A DNA stretch of 7,239 bases from Ruminococcus sp. (GTDB taxonomy: Bacteria; Bacillota; Clostridia; Oscillospirales; Ruminococcaceae): contig JAFYET010000368.1 of assembly GCA_017544125.1 (NCBI GenBank), positions 1 through 7,239 of the forward strand. The letters are read 5' to 3'. Made by a program: the position numbers and the translations under genes. The first letter of the stretch is position 1; every line of letters starts with the position of its first letter. The notes beneath the pieces are model-generated. The model made no database searches, was not told where the DNA came from, and saw nothing but the letters and a program-made list of their open reading frames with translations. This document shows positions 1-6,219 of this stretch, one piece after another.

Positions 1-14
1 GAGTGGATATGACA

Positions 15-139
15 CCTCCCCTTTCAGGGGAGGCAGATTAGTGCCATAAGGGTACACATTAGTTCCCTTAGCTGATGATTACGCCTCCCCTGAAAGGGGA
101 GGTGGCGCCGATGCCCAAAGGGCATCGGTGACGGAGGGG
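15..139. repeat. Nested palindromic (REP/MITE-like) intergenic repeat
   Basis: Two 20-bp segments, 15-34 and 83-102, are exact reverse complements of each other, and each is itself a hairpin: CCTCCCCT/AGGGGAGG with a 3-nt loop (15-22/26-33 and 84-91/95-102). Between them lies a smaller hairpin, TAAGGG/CCCTTA (47-52/65-70). After them comes a 9-bp perfect hairpin CCGATGCCC/GGGCATCGG with loop AAA (108-116/120-128), then GGAGGGG (133-139), which can also pair with the CCTCC at 84-88. I see no coding sequence here. Fold-back repeats of this CCTCCCC...GGTGGC...GACGGAGGGG type are, from memory, common between genes in Ruminococcaceae; copy number in this genome cannot be judged from one window. 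No T-run follows, so it does not look like a simple terminator. Confidence 0.75.
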
Positions 140-164
140 TTCCCCCACAACTTCCAATTTATCA

Positions 165-189
165 CGGCATTTATTTCGCCGGATTTTTT
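165..189 (+). terminator. Weak possible terminator of an upstream gene
   Basis: A short GC stem CGGC/GCCG (165-168/178-181) with a 9-nt loop is followed after GA by six T residues (184-189). The stem is only 4 bp, so efficiency would be poor. It sits just before the promoter at 194, where a terminator for a gene left of the window would be expected. Low confidence. Confidence 0.25.
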
Positions 190-193
190 ATAC

Positions 194-222
194 TTGAAAA
201 ATCAACTATGGCGTGGTATAAT
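194..222 (+). promoter_or_regulatory. Sigma-A type promoter of the thioesterase gene
   Basis: The -35 box TTGAAA (194-199) and a perfect -10 box TATAAT (217-222) are separated by 17 bp. Transcription should start near 229, giving a leader of about 47 nt before the ATG at 276. The distance to the gene and the orientation fit. No operator or riboswitch is evident in the short leader. Confidence 0.8.
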
Positions 223-275
223 ATACCCATAGGAAAATTCACCGTGATATGATAATATAAAAGGAGATGTTCACC

Positions 276-764
276 ATGACCGACAGCAGACCTATGAAAA
301 AATGCTCAGACTCTATCACTGAGATAACAAAGCTATTGCAGTTTCGTGATATCAACGGGCAGAACCGTCTTTTCGGCGGGCGGCTCATGGAGTGGATAGA
401 CGAGGCGGCAGGCGTGGCTGCTATGCGCCATGCAGGCGGCAACTGCGTTACCCTTATGGTCGACAGCCTGAAATTCAAAAAGGGCGCTTTTCTAAACGAC
501 ATAGTTGTGCTTATTGCAAAGGTCACATATGTGGGCAACACTTCAATGGAGGTGCGTGTTGACACCTACGCCGAGGAAAAGGCAACAGGCATACGCACGG
601 CTATCAACCACGCATACCTGACGCTTGTTCACGTTGACGATAACGGCGTGCCTGTGCCGATAAAATACGGTCTTAAACCCGAAACGATAAACGAGCAGAT
701 AGAGTGGGAGGGCGCTGTAAAGCGCAAGGAAGTAAGAAAGCACAGAAACGTCGAAGGGTTCTGA
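276..764 (+). CDS. Acyl-CoA thioesterase, hotdog fold (YciA/YkhA/ACOT type)
   Basis: The 162-aa protein resembles single-domain acyl-CoA thioesterases of the 4HBT hotdog superfamily, cytoplasmic enzymes that hydrolyse acyl-CoA to free acid and CoA. Visible family marks are the active-site segment DINGQNRLFGG (25-35), with N27 and the GG before the central hotdog helix, MEWIDEAAG (38-46) with the likely catalytic acid D42, then VDSLKFKKGAFLNDIV and the last strands AINHAYLTLVHVD. The C-terminal tail is basic (KRKEVRKHR). The start is taken at ATG 276: AAGGAG at 261-266 is 9 nt upstream, whereas the earlier in-frame ATG at 267 directly abuts that site. Length fits the family. It is the first gene after the promoter at 194-222 and probably shares a transcript with the gene at 821. 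Acyl chain preference cannot be read from sequence. Confidence 0.88.
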   Translation: MTDSRPMKKCSDSITEITKLLQFRDINGQNRLFGGRLMEWIDEAAGVAAMRHAGGNCVTLMVDSLKFKKGAFLNDIVVLIAKVTYVGNTSMEVRVDTYAEEKATGIRTAINHAYLTLVHVDDNGVPVPIKYGLKPETINEQIEWEGAVKRKEVRKHRNVEGF

Positions 765-775
765 ACAGTTAACGG

Positions 776-801
776 TTCAGGTTTGTTGCCTGTTACCTGA
801 A
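776..801. other. Short intergenic hairpin between the first two genes
   Basis: TTCAGGT (776-782) and ACCTGAA (795-801) form a perfect 7-bp stem with a 12-nt loop in the gap between the thioesterase and the next gene. It is followed by A-rich sequence, not T, so it is not a standard terminator. It could slow ribosomes or RNases between two co-transcribed genes; that role is inference. Confidence 0.4.
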
Positions 802-820
802 AAAGAAAAGTGGTGATAAA

Positions 821-1429
821 ATGCTTATGTACTCATACCCGCCGAAGCTCGACAAGAGGGAGCAGGTGTTAAAGGCTGCCCATGACCTCGAAGAGCATAG
901 GAAGATGCAAAAGAATATGTACAAAAACCTTGCCATTGCGGGGGCTATAGTAGTTATAGGCTTTTTAGCGCCGCCGCTCATCGTCAAGGTCATACTGTGG
1001 CTCGTGGGTGCGGGAAATATATTTGTAGCGCTGCTGCTGTACAGGGTCTATGCCCTCTCACGCAGTACCGAATGCTATACACGCATTTATGATGACCACA
1101 TCGAGCACTGCCAGATAACGCTTATCACCCATATCAAGACAGAGATAGTGCTTAAATACTCTGACGTTGAGAGATCCTATCAGGACAAGCGGGGCAGGCT
1201 GATAGTCTGCCTTAAAAGCGGTGCAGAGCCCTCGGTCAGAAATTCAAAACCGTACAAATTTATGGACAGCGAGTTGCAAAATGGCAGGCTGATGCTCGAT
1301 TTTCAGGACACAAGGGCAAAGCTCTTTCTGATAGAGAACCTGCACGAGCAGATAAACTACCCCAAAAAGGAATACAACATCATCGAGGACGATGACCCCG
1401 ATGAGCATGAGAATATCTTCAACTTGTAA
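821..1429 (+). CDS. Membrane protein with two TM helices and a cytosolic C-terminal domain, function unknown
   Basis: I do not recognise a specific family for this 202-aa protein. It has a charged N-terminal segment (1-35, rich in K/E/H), two closely spaced hydrophobic helices (about 36-54 and 57-79) joined by APPLIVK, then a soluble domain of alternating hydrophobic strands (about 85-175, including YTRIYDDHIEH and EIVLKYSDVERSY), and a very acidic tail (EDDDPDEHE, 189-197). The two-helix hairpin plus beta-rich domain recalls YcxB-like/PH-like membrane proteins, but that is only a resemblance of layout. The start at 821 has a weak ribosome site, GTGGTGA (810-816); ATG 827 is an alternative. 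It follows the thioesterase by 56 bp with no promoter visible between, so co-transcription is likely. The synthetase promoter begins just after its stop codon. Confidence 0.75.
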   Translation: MLMYSYPPKLDKREQVLKAAHDLEEHRKMQKNMYKNLAIAGAIVVIGFLAPPLIVKVILWLVGAGNIFVALLLYRVYALSRSTECYTRIYDDHIEHCQITLITHIKTEIVLKYSDVERSYQDKRGRLIVCLKSGAEPSVRNSKPYKFMDSELQNGRLMLDFQDTRAKLFLIENLHEQINYPKKEYNIIEDDDPDEHENIFNL

Positions 1430-1434
1430 ATTTT

Positions 1435-1464
1435 CTGTAAACCCCTTGAAATCGGGGAATACAG
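1435..1464. promoter_or_regulatory. Dyad symmetry enclosing the -35 box of the pheS promoter
   Basis: CTGTA-AA-CCCC (1435-1445) and GGGG-AA-TACAG (1454-1464) are inverted repeats matching at 9 of 11 positions, with an AA/AA mismatch in the middle. The 8-bp centre, TTGAAATC, holds the -35 box. It could be an operator, or an RNA hairpin at the end of the upstream transcript, although no T-run follows. Symmetry is seen directly; function is inference. Confidence 0.45.
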
Positions 1465-1474
1465 GTGCTATAAT
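1446..1474 (+). promoter_or_regulatory. Sigma-A type promoter of the pheS-pheT operon
   Basis: The -35 box TTGAAA (1446-1451) and -10 box TATAAT (1469-1474) are 17 bp apart, with an extended -10 TG at 1466-1467. Transcription should start near 1481, placing the T-box fold about 20 nt inside the leader. It lies 17 bp past the upstream gene's stop codon, so the synthetase operon has its own start. Confidence 0.85.
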
Positions 1475-1503
1475 AAATAGGTAATTTAACACACGATAAA
1501 CAC

Positions 1504-1737
1504 GATGACCAAGAGAGTAGCATTTCGGGTCTGTTCATTCAGAGAGGGAGGCGGCATGGTGAAAGCCTTCTATGAGCGGGGAGATGTGAAGTTCACTTGC
1601 GAGTGGCTGCGCCGAAGGGTGGCTTGTAAGCGCAGACGGGTTTCCCTCGTTACGGGAAGGGGAAGTGTTGGCTTCTTTAATGGGTGGTTCATAAGCAAGG
1701 TTCAAGTCTTGTCCTGTTAGAAGGGCAGGGCTTTTTT
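1504..1737 (+). promoter_or_regulatory. T-box riboswitch (tRNA-Phe responsive leader of pheS)
   Basis: T-box leaders bind a matching uncharged tRNA and then block a terminator. Stem I begins at GATGACCAAGAGAG (1504-1517). The upper stem is GTTCAT/ATGAGC (1533-1538/1572-1577) and the apical stem is GGAGGC/GCCTTC (1547-1552/1565-1570), carrying AGAGAG and the conserved GGTGAAA loop. The specifier is TTC (Phe) at 1592-1594, within GAAGTTCAC. A second stem is CTGCGC/GCGCAG (1607-1612/1630-1635) and a third is TTCCC/GGGAA (1642-1646/1654-1658). The T-box core GGGTGGT (1682-1688) presents UGGU, complementary to the ACCA end expected of tRNA-Phe. The antiterminator can be drawn as AATGGG/CCTGTT (1679-1684/1713-1718), bulge 1685-1690, and ATAAG/CTTGT (1691-1695/1708-1712). 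It excludes the terminator that follows. The core departs from the usual GGGTGGNACCGCG. Confidence 0.93.
1711..1737 (+). terminator. Regulated intrinsic terminator of the T-box leader
   Basis: GTCCTGTT (1711-1718) pairs with GGCAGGGC (1724-1731), with three G-U pairs and loop AGAAG, followed by TTTTTT (1732-1737). Its 5' strand is the same sequence that closes the T-box antiterminator, so the two folds exclude each other. It should form when tRNA-Phe is charged, ending transcription before pheS. Confidence 0.88.
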
Positions 1738-1758
1738 GTTGCAGTTAGGAGGAAAAAC

Positions 1759-2778
1759 ATGAAAGAACAGCTTTTAAAGCTCGAGGAGCAGGCTAAGGAA
1801 CAGCTTGCAAAGGCACTTGATTCCAAGGGTCTCGAGGAGATGAGGGTAAAATTCTTAGGCAAGAAGGGTGAGATAACCGCTATCTTAAAGCAGATGGGCG
1901 GTCTCTCGGCTGAGGAGCGCCCCGTTATCGGGCAGCTCGCAAACAAGGTAAGGGCTGACATCGAAAACGCCATACAGGAAAAGCAGAACGCCATAAAGCG
2001 TGAGCTTGCACAGAAGAGGCTCATAGAAGAGACAATTGACGTGACAATGCCCGGCAATAAGATAAAGACAGGCCACGCTCACCCCTTAGATGCTACACTT
2101 GAAGAGGTAGAGCAGGTGTTCCTCGGAATGGGCTTTGATATAGTTGAAGGTCCCGAGGTCGAGACCGACCACTACTGCTTTGAGGCACTCAATATGCCCA
2201 AGACACACCCTGCAAGAGATACACAGGATACATTCTATATAAACGAGAACGTGGTGCTGAGAACTCAGACATCATCTGTTCAGATAAGGACTATGGAGCA
2301 GCGCAAGCCCCCTATCAGGATAATATCCCCCGGGCGTGTTTACCGCTCTGACACGGTAGATGCTACACATTCGCCGCTCTTCCACCAGATAGAGGGTCTT
2401 GTTATAGACAAGGGTGTTACAATGGCTGACCTCAAGGGCACACTCGAGCTGCTTATGAAGAGGCTCTACGGCGAGGAGACGCAGGTGCGCTTCCGCCCTC
2501 ACCACTTCCCCTATACAGAGCCTTCGGCAGAAGTTGACCTTATGTGCTTCAACTGCAAGGGCGCAGGCTGCTCGATGTGCAAGCAGGAGGGCTGGATAGA
2601 GCTTCTCGGTGCAGGCATGGTACACCCCAAGGTGCTCGAGGGCTGCGGAATCGACCCCGAGGTATACAGCGGCTTTGCTTTCGGCATAGGTCTTGAAAGA
2701 ATAGCAATGGGCAGATACAAGGTAAACGATATGCGTCTGCTTTATGAGAACGATGTAAGGTTCCTGTCACAGTTCTGA
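1759..2778 (+). CDS. pheS: Phenylalanyl-tRNA synthetase alpha subunit
   Basis: This is the catalytic subunit of the alpha2beta2 enzyme that activates phenylalanine with ATP and charges tRNA-Phe. Its 339 aa match the usual length. The N-terminal coiled coil (about 1-90) binds tRNA. Class II motifs follow: [11 protein letters not shown] (150-160), [12 protein letters not shown] (168-179), motif 2 around [22 protein letters not shown] (192-213), and motif 3 [13 protein letters not shown] (305-317) with the substrate-pocket alanine A307. A Cys cluster CxxC-x4-CxxC (C263, C266, C271, C274) precedes [13 protein letters not shown]; it occurs in many bacterial PheS and may hold zinc. The start at 1759 follows AGGAGG (1747-1752) by 6 nt. 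An in-frame GTG at 1684 lies inside the T-box and is not credible. Expression is controlled by the T-box leader. Confidence 0.98.
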   Translation: MKEQLLKLEEQAKEQLAKALDSKGLEEMRVKFLGKKGEITAILKQMGGLSAEERPVIGQLANKVRADIENAIQEKQNAIKRELAQKRLIEETIDVTMPGNKIKTGHAHPLDATLEEVEQVFLGMGFDIVEGPEVETDHYCFEALNMPKTHPARDTQDTFYINENVVLRTQTSSVQIRTMEQRKPPIRIISPGRVYRSDTVDATHSPLFHQIEGLVIDKGVTMADLKGTLELLMKRLYGEETQVRFRPHHFPYTEPSAEVDLMCFNCKGAGCSMCKQEGWIELLGAGMVHPKVLEGCGIDPEVYSGFAFGIGLERIAMGRYKVNDMRLLYENDVRFLSQF

Positions 2779-2788
2779 GGCGACGGCT

Positions 2789-3343
2789 ATGTATAAAAAA
2801 GCATTAAGACAAAAGCTTAACGGCGCTGTTATGTCAGAGATACTGTGTGCGGTAATGCTCGGTTTTGTAATATTTGCTATGGACGGCACGCCCGTTTATT
2901 TAATCGGCGGGGTTATTGGTGCGTTTATGATATTGATAGCTTCGGGCATCATACGCTATGAACTCGATCTTGCATCTGTGAAGGCACAGTACGGTGATGA
3001 GCTTGAAAACGACATCAATACCTGCCCAAAACAGGTATCGGGCAAGTATTTCTTCTTTGATGACTGCTTTATTGACCTTGCAAATGCAAGAATGATGTTT
3101 TACAGCGAGATGCAAAGAGTATCAGGCATACACACACACGAAAAGGTGACAAATGATTTGAATGTAAGATATGCCGGTGCGCTCATACAGATAACTATGG
3201 ACAGCGGCAGAAAATACCTGATAGCTGATTTTAATAAAAGCTTCGCAAAGAACTCTGGCGAAACGTTGGAGGACTACGGCAGGTTCTGTGAATATATTGC
3301 GGAATATGCACCCGATGCGGTTGCACGGGGCAGTCTGAAATAA
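2789..3343 (+). CDS. Two-TM membrane protein encoded between pheS and pheT, function unknown
   Basis: I do not recognise this 184-aa protein. It has a short basic N-terminus (MYKKALRQK), two hydrophobic helices (about 14-30 and 36-55), a linker, and a soluble domain containing GKYFFFDDCFIDLANARMM (85-103), a middle strand pair ending in ALIQITMDSGRKYLIADF (131-148), and a C-terminal helix (EDYGRFCEYIAEYAP). The layout suggests a membrane-anchored small beta domain facing the cytosol; that is inference. The ribosome site GAGG (2777-2780) overlaps the pheS stop codon and lies 8 nt before the ATG, so translation is probably coupled to pheS. It ends 24 bp before pheT. No promoter or terminator is visible on either side, so it belongs to the T-box-controlled operon. 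pheS and pheT are normally adjacent, so this position is unusual. Confidence 0.85.
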   Translation: MYKKALRQKLNGAVMSEILCAVMLGFVIFAMDGTPVYLIGGVIGAFMILIASGIIRYELDLASVKAQYGDELENDINTCPKQVSGKYFFFDDCFIDLANARMMFYSEMQRVSGIHTHEKVTNDLNVRYAGALIQITMDSGRKYLIADFNKSFAKNSGETLEDYGRFCEYIAEYAPDAVARGSLK

Positions 3344-3367
3344 TTTATACTGAAAGGAAGAGGAATA

Positions 3368-5785
3368 ATGGATCTTTCAATGAGATGGCTCAAAGATTAT
3401 GTAGATATAGATGTACCGATAAAGGAATTCGTATCAGCACTCACAATATCCGGCTCAAAGGTCGAGTGCTTTGAAGAGGAGGGTGACTACCTCTCAAACG
3501 TGGTAGTCGGCAAGGTGCTTGAAATAGAGCGCCACCCCGATTCTGACCATATGTTCATTACACAGATAGACGTTGGCGAGGGTGAGCCTGTGCAGATAGT
3601 AACAGGTGCGCAGAATGTCAAGCAGGGCGACTTTGTGCCCGTTGCAAAGCATAAGTCAACAGTTCTTCATGAGGGCAAGCCCGTCAAGATAACAAAGGGC
3701 AAGCTCAGGGGCGTTGCTTCAAACGGTATGCTCTGCTCGGTCGCTGAGCTGGGGCTTACGGTAAACGACTTCCCCTATGCGATAGATGACGGCATATTCA
3801 TCTTGGGCGATGATGTTGACAAGACAATAGGCATGGACATAAAGAAGGCAATAGGCTTTGATGACACAAGGGTAGAGTTTGAGATAACCTCCAACCGCCC
3901 CGACTGCCTTTCTGTAATAGGTCTTGCAAGAGAGACGGCTGCTACATTCGGGCTGCCCCTTAATGTTAAAAAGCCCGAATACAAGGGCATTGACGGCAAG
4001 ACATCTGACTATGTGGATATCAAGATAGAGAACACGAAGCTCTGCCCCCGCTACATGGGCGGTATCGTCAAGAACGTTAAGATAGAGCCCTCGCCCCGCT
4101 GGCTAAGAGAGCGTCTTCGTGCCTGCGGCGTAAGACCTATCAACAATCTTGTCGATATAACAAACTTCGTAATGCTCGAATACGGCAGCCCCATGCACGC
4201 ATTTGATATACGCTACATCGAGGGCGGCAAGATAAGGATAAGAAACGCCAAGGCAGGCGAGAAGATAACCACCCTTGACGGCATCGAGCGTGAGCTTTCC
4301 GAAGAAATGCTGGTCATCGCTGACGAGAAGAAGCCCGTAGCCGTAGCAGGCGTTATGGGCGGCGAGTACAGCGGCATTATGGAGGACACTAACACAGTAG
4401 TGTTCGAGTCGGCAAACTTTGACGGTGCATCGGTAAGAACAACTGCCAAAAAGCTCGGCATGAGAACTGACGCATCTGCCCGCTACGAGAAGGGGCTTAA
4501 TGCTGAGAACACCTACCACGCACTTATGAGAGCGTTCGAGCTTGTTGAGCAGCTGGGCGCAGGCGAGGTGGTAAGAGAATACACCGATGAGGATTATTCC
4601 GACAAGACACCCGACAGCGTTGAGTTTGACAGCAAATGGATAAACGGCTTCTTAGGCACTGACATACCTGAAGAGGATATGATAAAGTACCTCCATTCAT
4701 TAGAGCTTGAAGTTAAGGACGGCAGAGTTTATGCGCCTTACTTCAGAATAGATATCGGCTGCAAGGCAGATATCGCCGAGGAAGTTGCAAGGCTTTACGG
4801 CTACAACAAGATACCCTCTACTATTATAAGAGGTGTTGCACAGGCACAGCTTACCCCCAAGCAGGTGTTTGAGAGAAAGCTGAGGCGAAATATGCTCGCC
4901 CTCGGTGCAAGCGAGTGTGAGACATTCTCGTTTATCAGCCCCAAGTATTTTGACAAGATAGCGCTTCCCGCTGACAGCGGCTTAAGAAAGACAGTAGTCA
5001 TCTCAAACCCACTCGGCGAGGACACGAGCGTTATGAGAACATCTATCGTTCCCTCAATGTGCGAGGTTTTAGTAAGAAACATCAACTACCGCAACAAGGC
5101 AGCCACCCTCTTTGAGCTTGGCAACGAGTATATACCCGTTGAGGGCGAGGTACTGCCCAAGGAGCCTGTAAGGCTTTGCGTGGGTATGTATGACAGTGAG
5201 GAGCCTGAGAAGTTCTTTGAGTTAAAGGGCATGATAACCGAGCTGCTTGACAAGGCAGGGCTTGAAGACTACGAGATAACACGCCCCGATGAGAATTGCA
5301 CATTCGATGAGAAGGCATCATTCCACCCGGGCAGAGTTGCTGTTATAAAGACAAAGGAAGGCAGAGAGATAGGCATATTCGGCGAGCTGCACCCCGAGGT
5401 ATCTGAAAACTACAAGGTCAAGGAGCGCCTGTATATCGCCAAGATATGCGTGCCTGAGCTTATGGAGCACTTCGCACCCGTCAAGACATACAAGCCGCTG
5501 CCCAAGTTCCCCGCAAGCGTGCGTGACTTATCAGTTGTATGCGACAAGCAGACACCCGTTGCTGACATTGAAAAGGCTGTAAAGAAGGCTGTCGGCGGCA
5601 TACTCGAGAGCGTTTCACTCTTTGATGTATACACTGGCGCACAGGTGGGCGATGGCAAAAAGAGCGTTTCTTACTCTATTACCATGCGCTCACACGAGGG
5701 AACTCTCACAGACGAGCAGACCGACAAGGCTATGGACAAGGTGTTCAAGGCACTTGCTGACAACGGCTGGACACTGAGAGACTAA
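3368..5785 (+). CDS. pheT: Phenylalanyl-tRNA synthetase beta subunit
   Basis: At 805 aa this is a full-length bacterial PheT, partner of PheS. Domains in order are an N-terminal B1 segment (SMRWLKDYVDIDVP); an EMAP/OB-type tRNA-binding domain (about 40-155, with GKVLEIERHPDSD and KLRGVASNGMLCS); the SNRPDCLS signature (175-182); the B3/B4 editing region that clears mischarged Tyr-tRNA-Phe (about 210-390, with NNLVDITNFVMLEYGSPMHAFD and ESANFDGASVRTTAKKLG); the B5 domain (about 418-490, with FRIDIGCKADIAEEVARLYGYNKIP); a catalytic-like core without catalysis (about 492-690); and a C-terminal FDX-ACB anticodon-binding domain (about 708-802, from YKPLPKFPASVRDLS). The ATG at 3368 follows AAGGA (3354-3358) by 9 nt. 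It is the last gene of the operon; no convincing terminator follows. Confidence 0.98.
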   Translation: MDLSMRWLKDYVDIDVPIKEFVSALTISGSKVECFEEEGDYLSNVVVGKVLEIERHPDSDHMFITQIDVGEGEPVQIVTGAQNVKQGDFVPVAKHKSTVLHEGKPVKITKGKLRGVASNGMLCSVAELGLTVNDFPYAIDDGIFILGDDVDKTIGMDIKKAIGFDDTRVEFEITSNRPDCLSVIGLARETAATFGLPLNVKKPEYKGIDGKTSDYVDIKIENTKLCPRYMGGIVKNVKIEPSPRWLRERLRACGVRPINNLVDITNFVMLEYGSPMHAFDIRYIEGGKIRIRNAKAGEKITTLDGIERELSEEMLVIADEKKPVAVAGVMGGEYSGIMEDTNTVVFESANFDGASVRTTAKKLGMRTDASARYEKGLNAENTYHALMRAFELVEQLGAGEVVREYTDEDYSDKTPDSVEFDSKWINGFLGTDIPEEDMIKYLHSLELEVKDGRVYAPYFRIDIGCKADIAEEVARLYGYNKIPSTIIRGVAQAQLTPKQVFERKLRRNMLALGASECETFSFISPKYFDKIALPADSGLRKTVVISNPLGEDTSVMRTSIVPSMCEVLVRNINYRNKAATLFELGNEYIPVEGEVLPKEPVRLCVGMYDSEEPEKFFELKGMITELLDKAGLEDYEITRPDENCTFDEKASFHPGRVAVIKTKEGREIGIFGELHPEVSENYKVKERLYIAKICVPELMEHFAPVKTYKPLPKFPASVRDLSVVCDKQTPVADIEKAVKKAVGGILESVSLFDVYTGAQVGDGKKSVSYSITMRSHEGTLTDEQTDKAMDKVFKALADNGWTLRD

Positions 5786-5877
5786 GCATTACCATTCTGT
5801 CACACAAAGTAAAATCTGCTATTTAGACAATTTTTTGTTGTGGGTTTATGTAAAATCAATAAAATTTTAAAAAAGAC

Positions 5878-5906
5878 TTGATATTTTGATAAAAGTGACG
5901 TATAAT
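5878..5906 (+). promoter_or_regulatory. Sigma-A type promoter of the ireB-family gene
   Basis: The -35 box TTGATA (5878-5883) and -10 box TATAAT (5901-5906) are 17 bp apart. Upstream, 5851-5875 is strongly A/T-rich with A-tracts, like an UP element. Transcription should start near 5913, giving a leader of about 53 nt. The rest of the 180-bp gap after pheT (5786-5877) is AT-rich with no gene and no convincing terminator. Confidence 0.85.
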
Positions 5907-5965
5907 ATATTATAGAGATAGAATGGAAAGGCGACCCGATCCCGAACAAAAAGGAGCTGAGCTTT

Positions 5966-6211
5966 ATGCACGACAGAACTATGGAATTTTCACTGCCCCA
6001 CGATAAGGAGTATGAGCTGAAAAAGACCCTTACCGTTATCTACGAGGCACTTAAGGAAAAGGGCTATAACCCGATAAATCAGATAGTAGGCTATATCCTT
6101 TCGGAAGACCCTACATACATCACCACCTATAACAACGCAAGAAGTTTAGTCCGCCACATCGACCGTGACGAGCTGCTTGAAGCGCTGGTGAGAAGCTACC
6201 TGGACAGCTGA
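5966..6211 (+). CDS. ireB: IreB/YrzL family (UPF0297) regulatory phosphoprotein
   Basis: The 81-aa protein matches the UPF0297/DUF965 family throughout: an N-terminal RTMEF, then [27 protein letters not shown] (27-53), [25 protein letters not shown] (55-79). In Enterococcus faecalis, IreB is a small cytoplasmic protein phosphorylated on N-terminal threonines by the Ser/Thr kinase IreK, and it lowers cephalosporin resistance; in Bacillus subtilis the homologue is YrzL. T5 here is the likely phosphosite by position, and no second N-terminal Thr precedes residue 20. The start follows AAGGAG (5951-5956) by 9 nt. In many Firmicutes the gene lies between alaS and ruvX (yrrK); here it has its own promoter and terminator and no such partner in view. 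The family call is firm; the phosphorylation role is by homology. Confidence 0.95.
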   Translation: MHDRTMEFSLPHDKEYELKKTLTVIYEALKEKGYNPINQIVGYILSEDPTYITTYNNARSLVRHIDRDELLEALVRSYLDS

Positions 6212-6218
6212 CGCTGTC
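6203..6218. other. Palindrome around the ireB stop codon
   Basis: GACAGC (6203-6208) and GCTGTC (6213-6218) form a perfect 6-bp stem whose 4-nt loop, TGAC, contains the TGA stop codon. It ends 1 bp before the left inverted repeat at 6220. No T-run follows, so it is not the terminator. Confidence 0.5.
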
Positions 6219-6219
6219 A

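Noticed and set aside
267..275. Earlier ATG for the thioesterase at 267
   Set aside because: The ribosome site AAGGAG (261-266) directly abuts it; spacing of 9 nt to ATG 276 is correct.
1505..1720. 71-codon open frame ahead of pheS
   Set aside because: It lies wholly within the T-box leader, whose specifier, stems and core motif explain the sequence; it has no ribosome site and an unusual Arg/Cys-rich composition.
1684..1758. Possible 25-residue N-terminal extension of PheS from GTG 1684
   Set aside because: It would run through the T-box core and terminator. The ATG at 1759 has a perfect AGGAGG and gives the usual PheS N-terminus.
4103..4519. 138-codon frame on the minus strand within pheT
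   Set aside because: It is a shadow of pheT, whose domains are continuous and complete across the region.
5786..5877. Terminator after pheT around the T-run at 5831-5836
   Set aside because: Only 3-4 bp of weak A/T pairing (ACAA/TTGT) can form beside the T-run; no stable GC stem is present.
5923..6006. 27-codon frame overlapping the start of ireB
   Set aside because: It would begin about 10 nt after the predicted transcription start with no ribosome site, and the ireB start explains the AAGGAG downstream.
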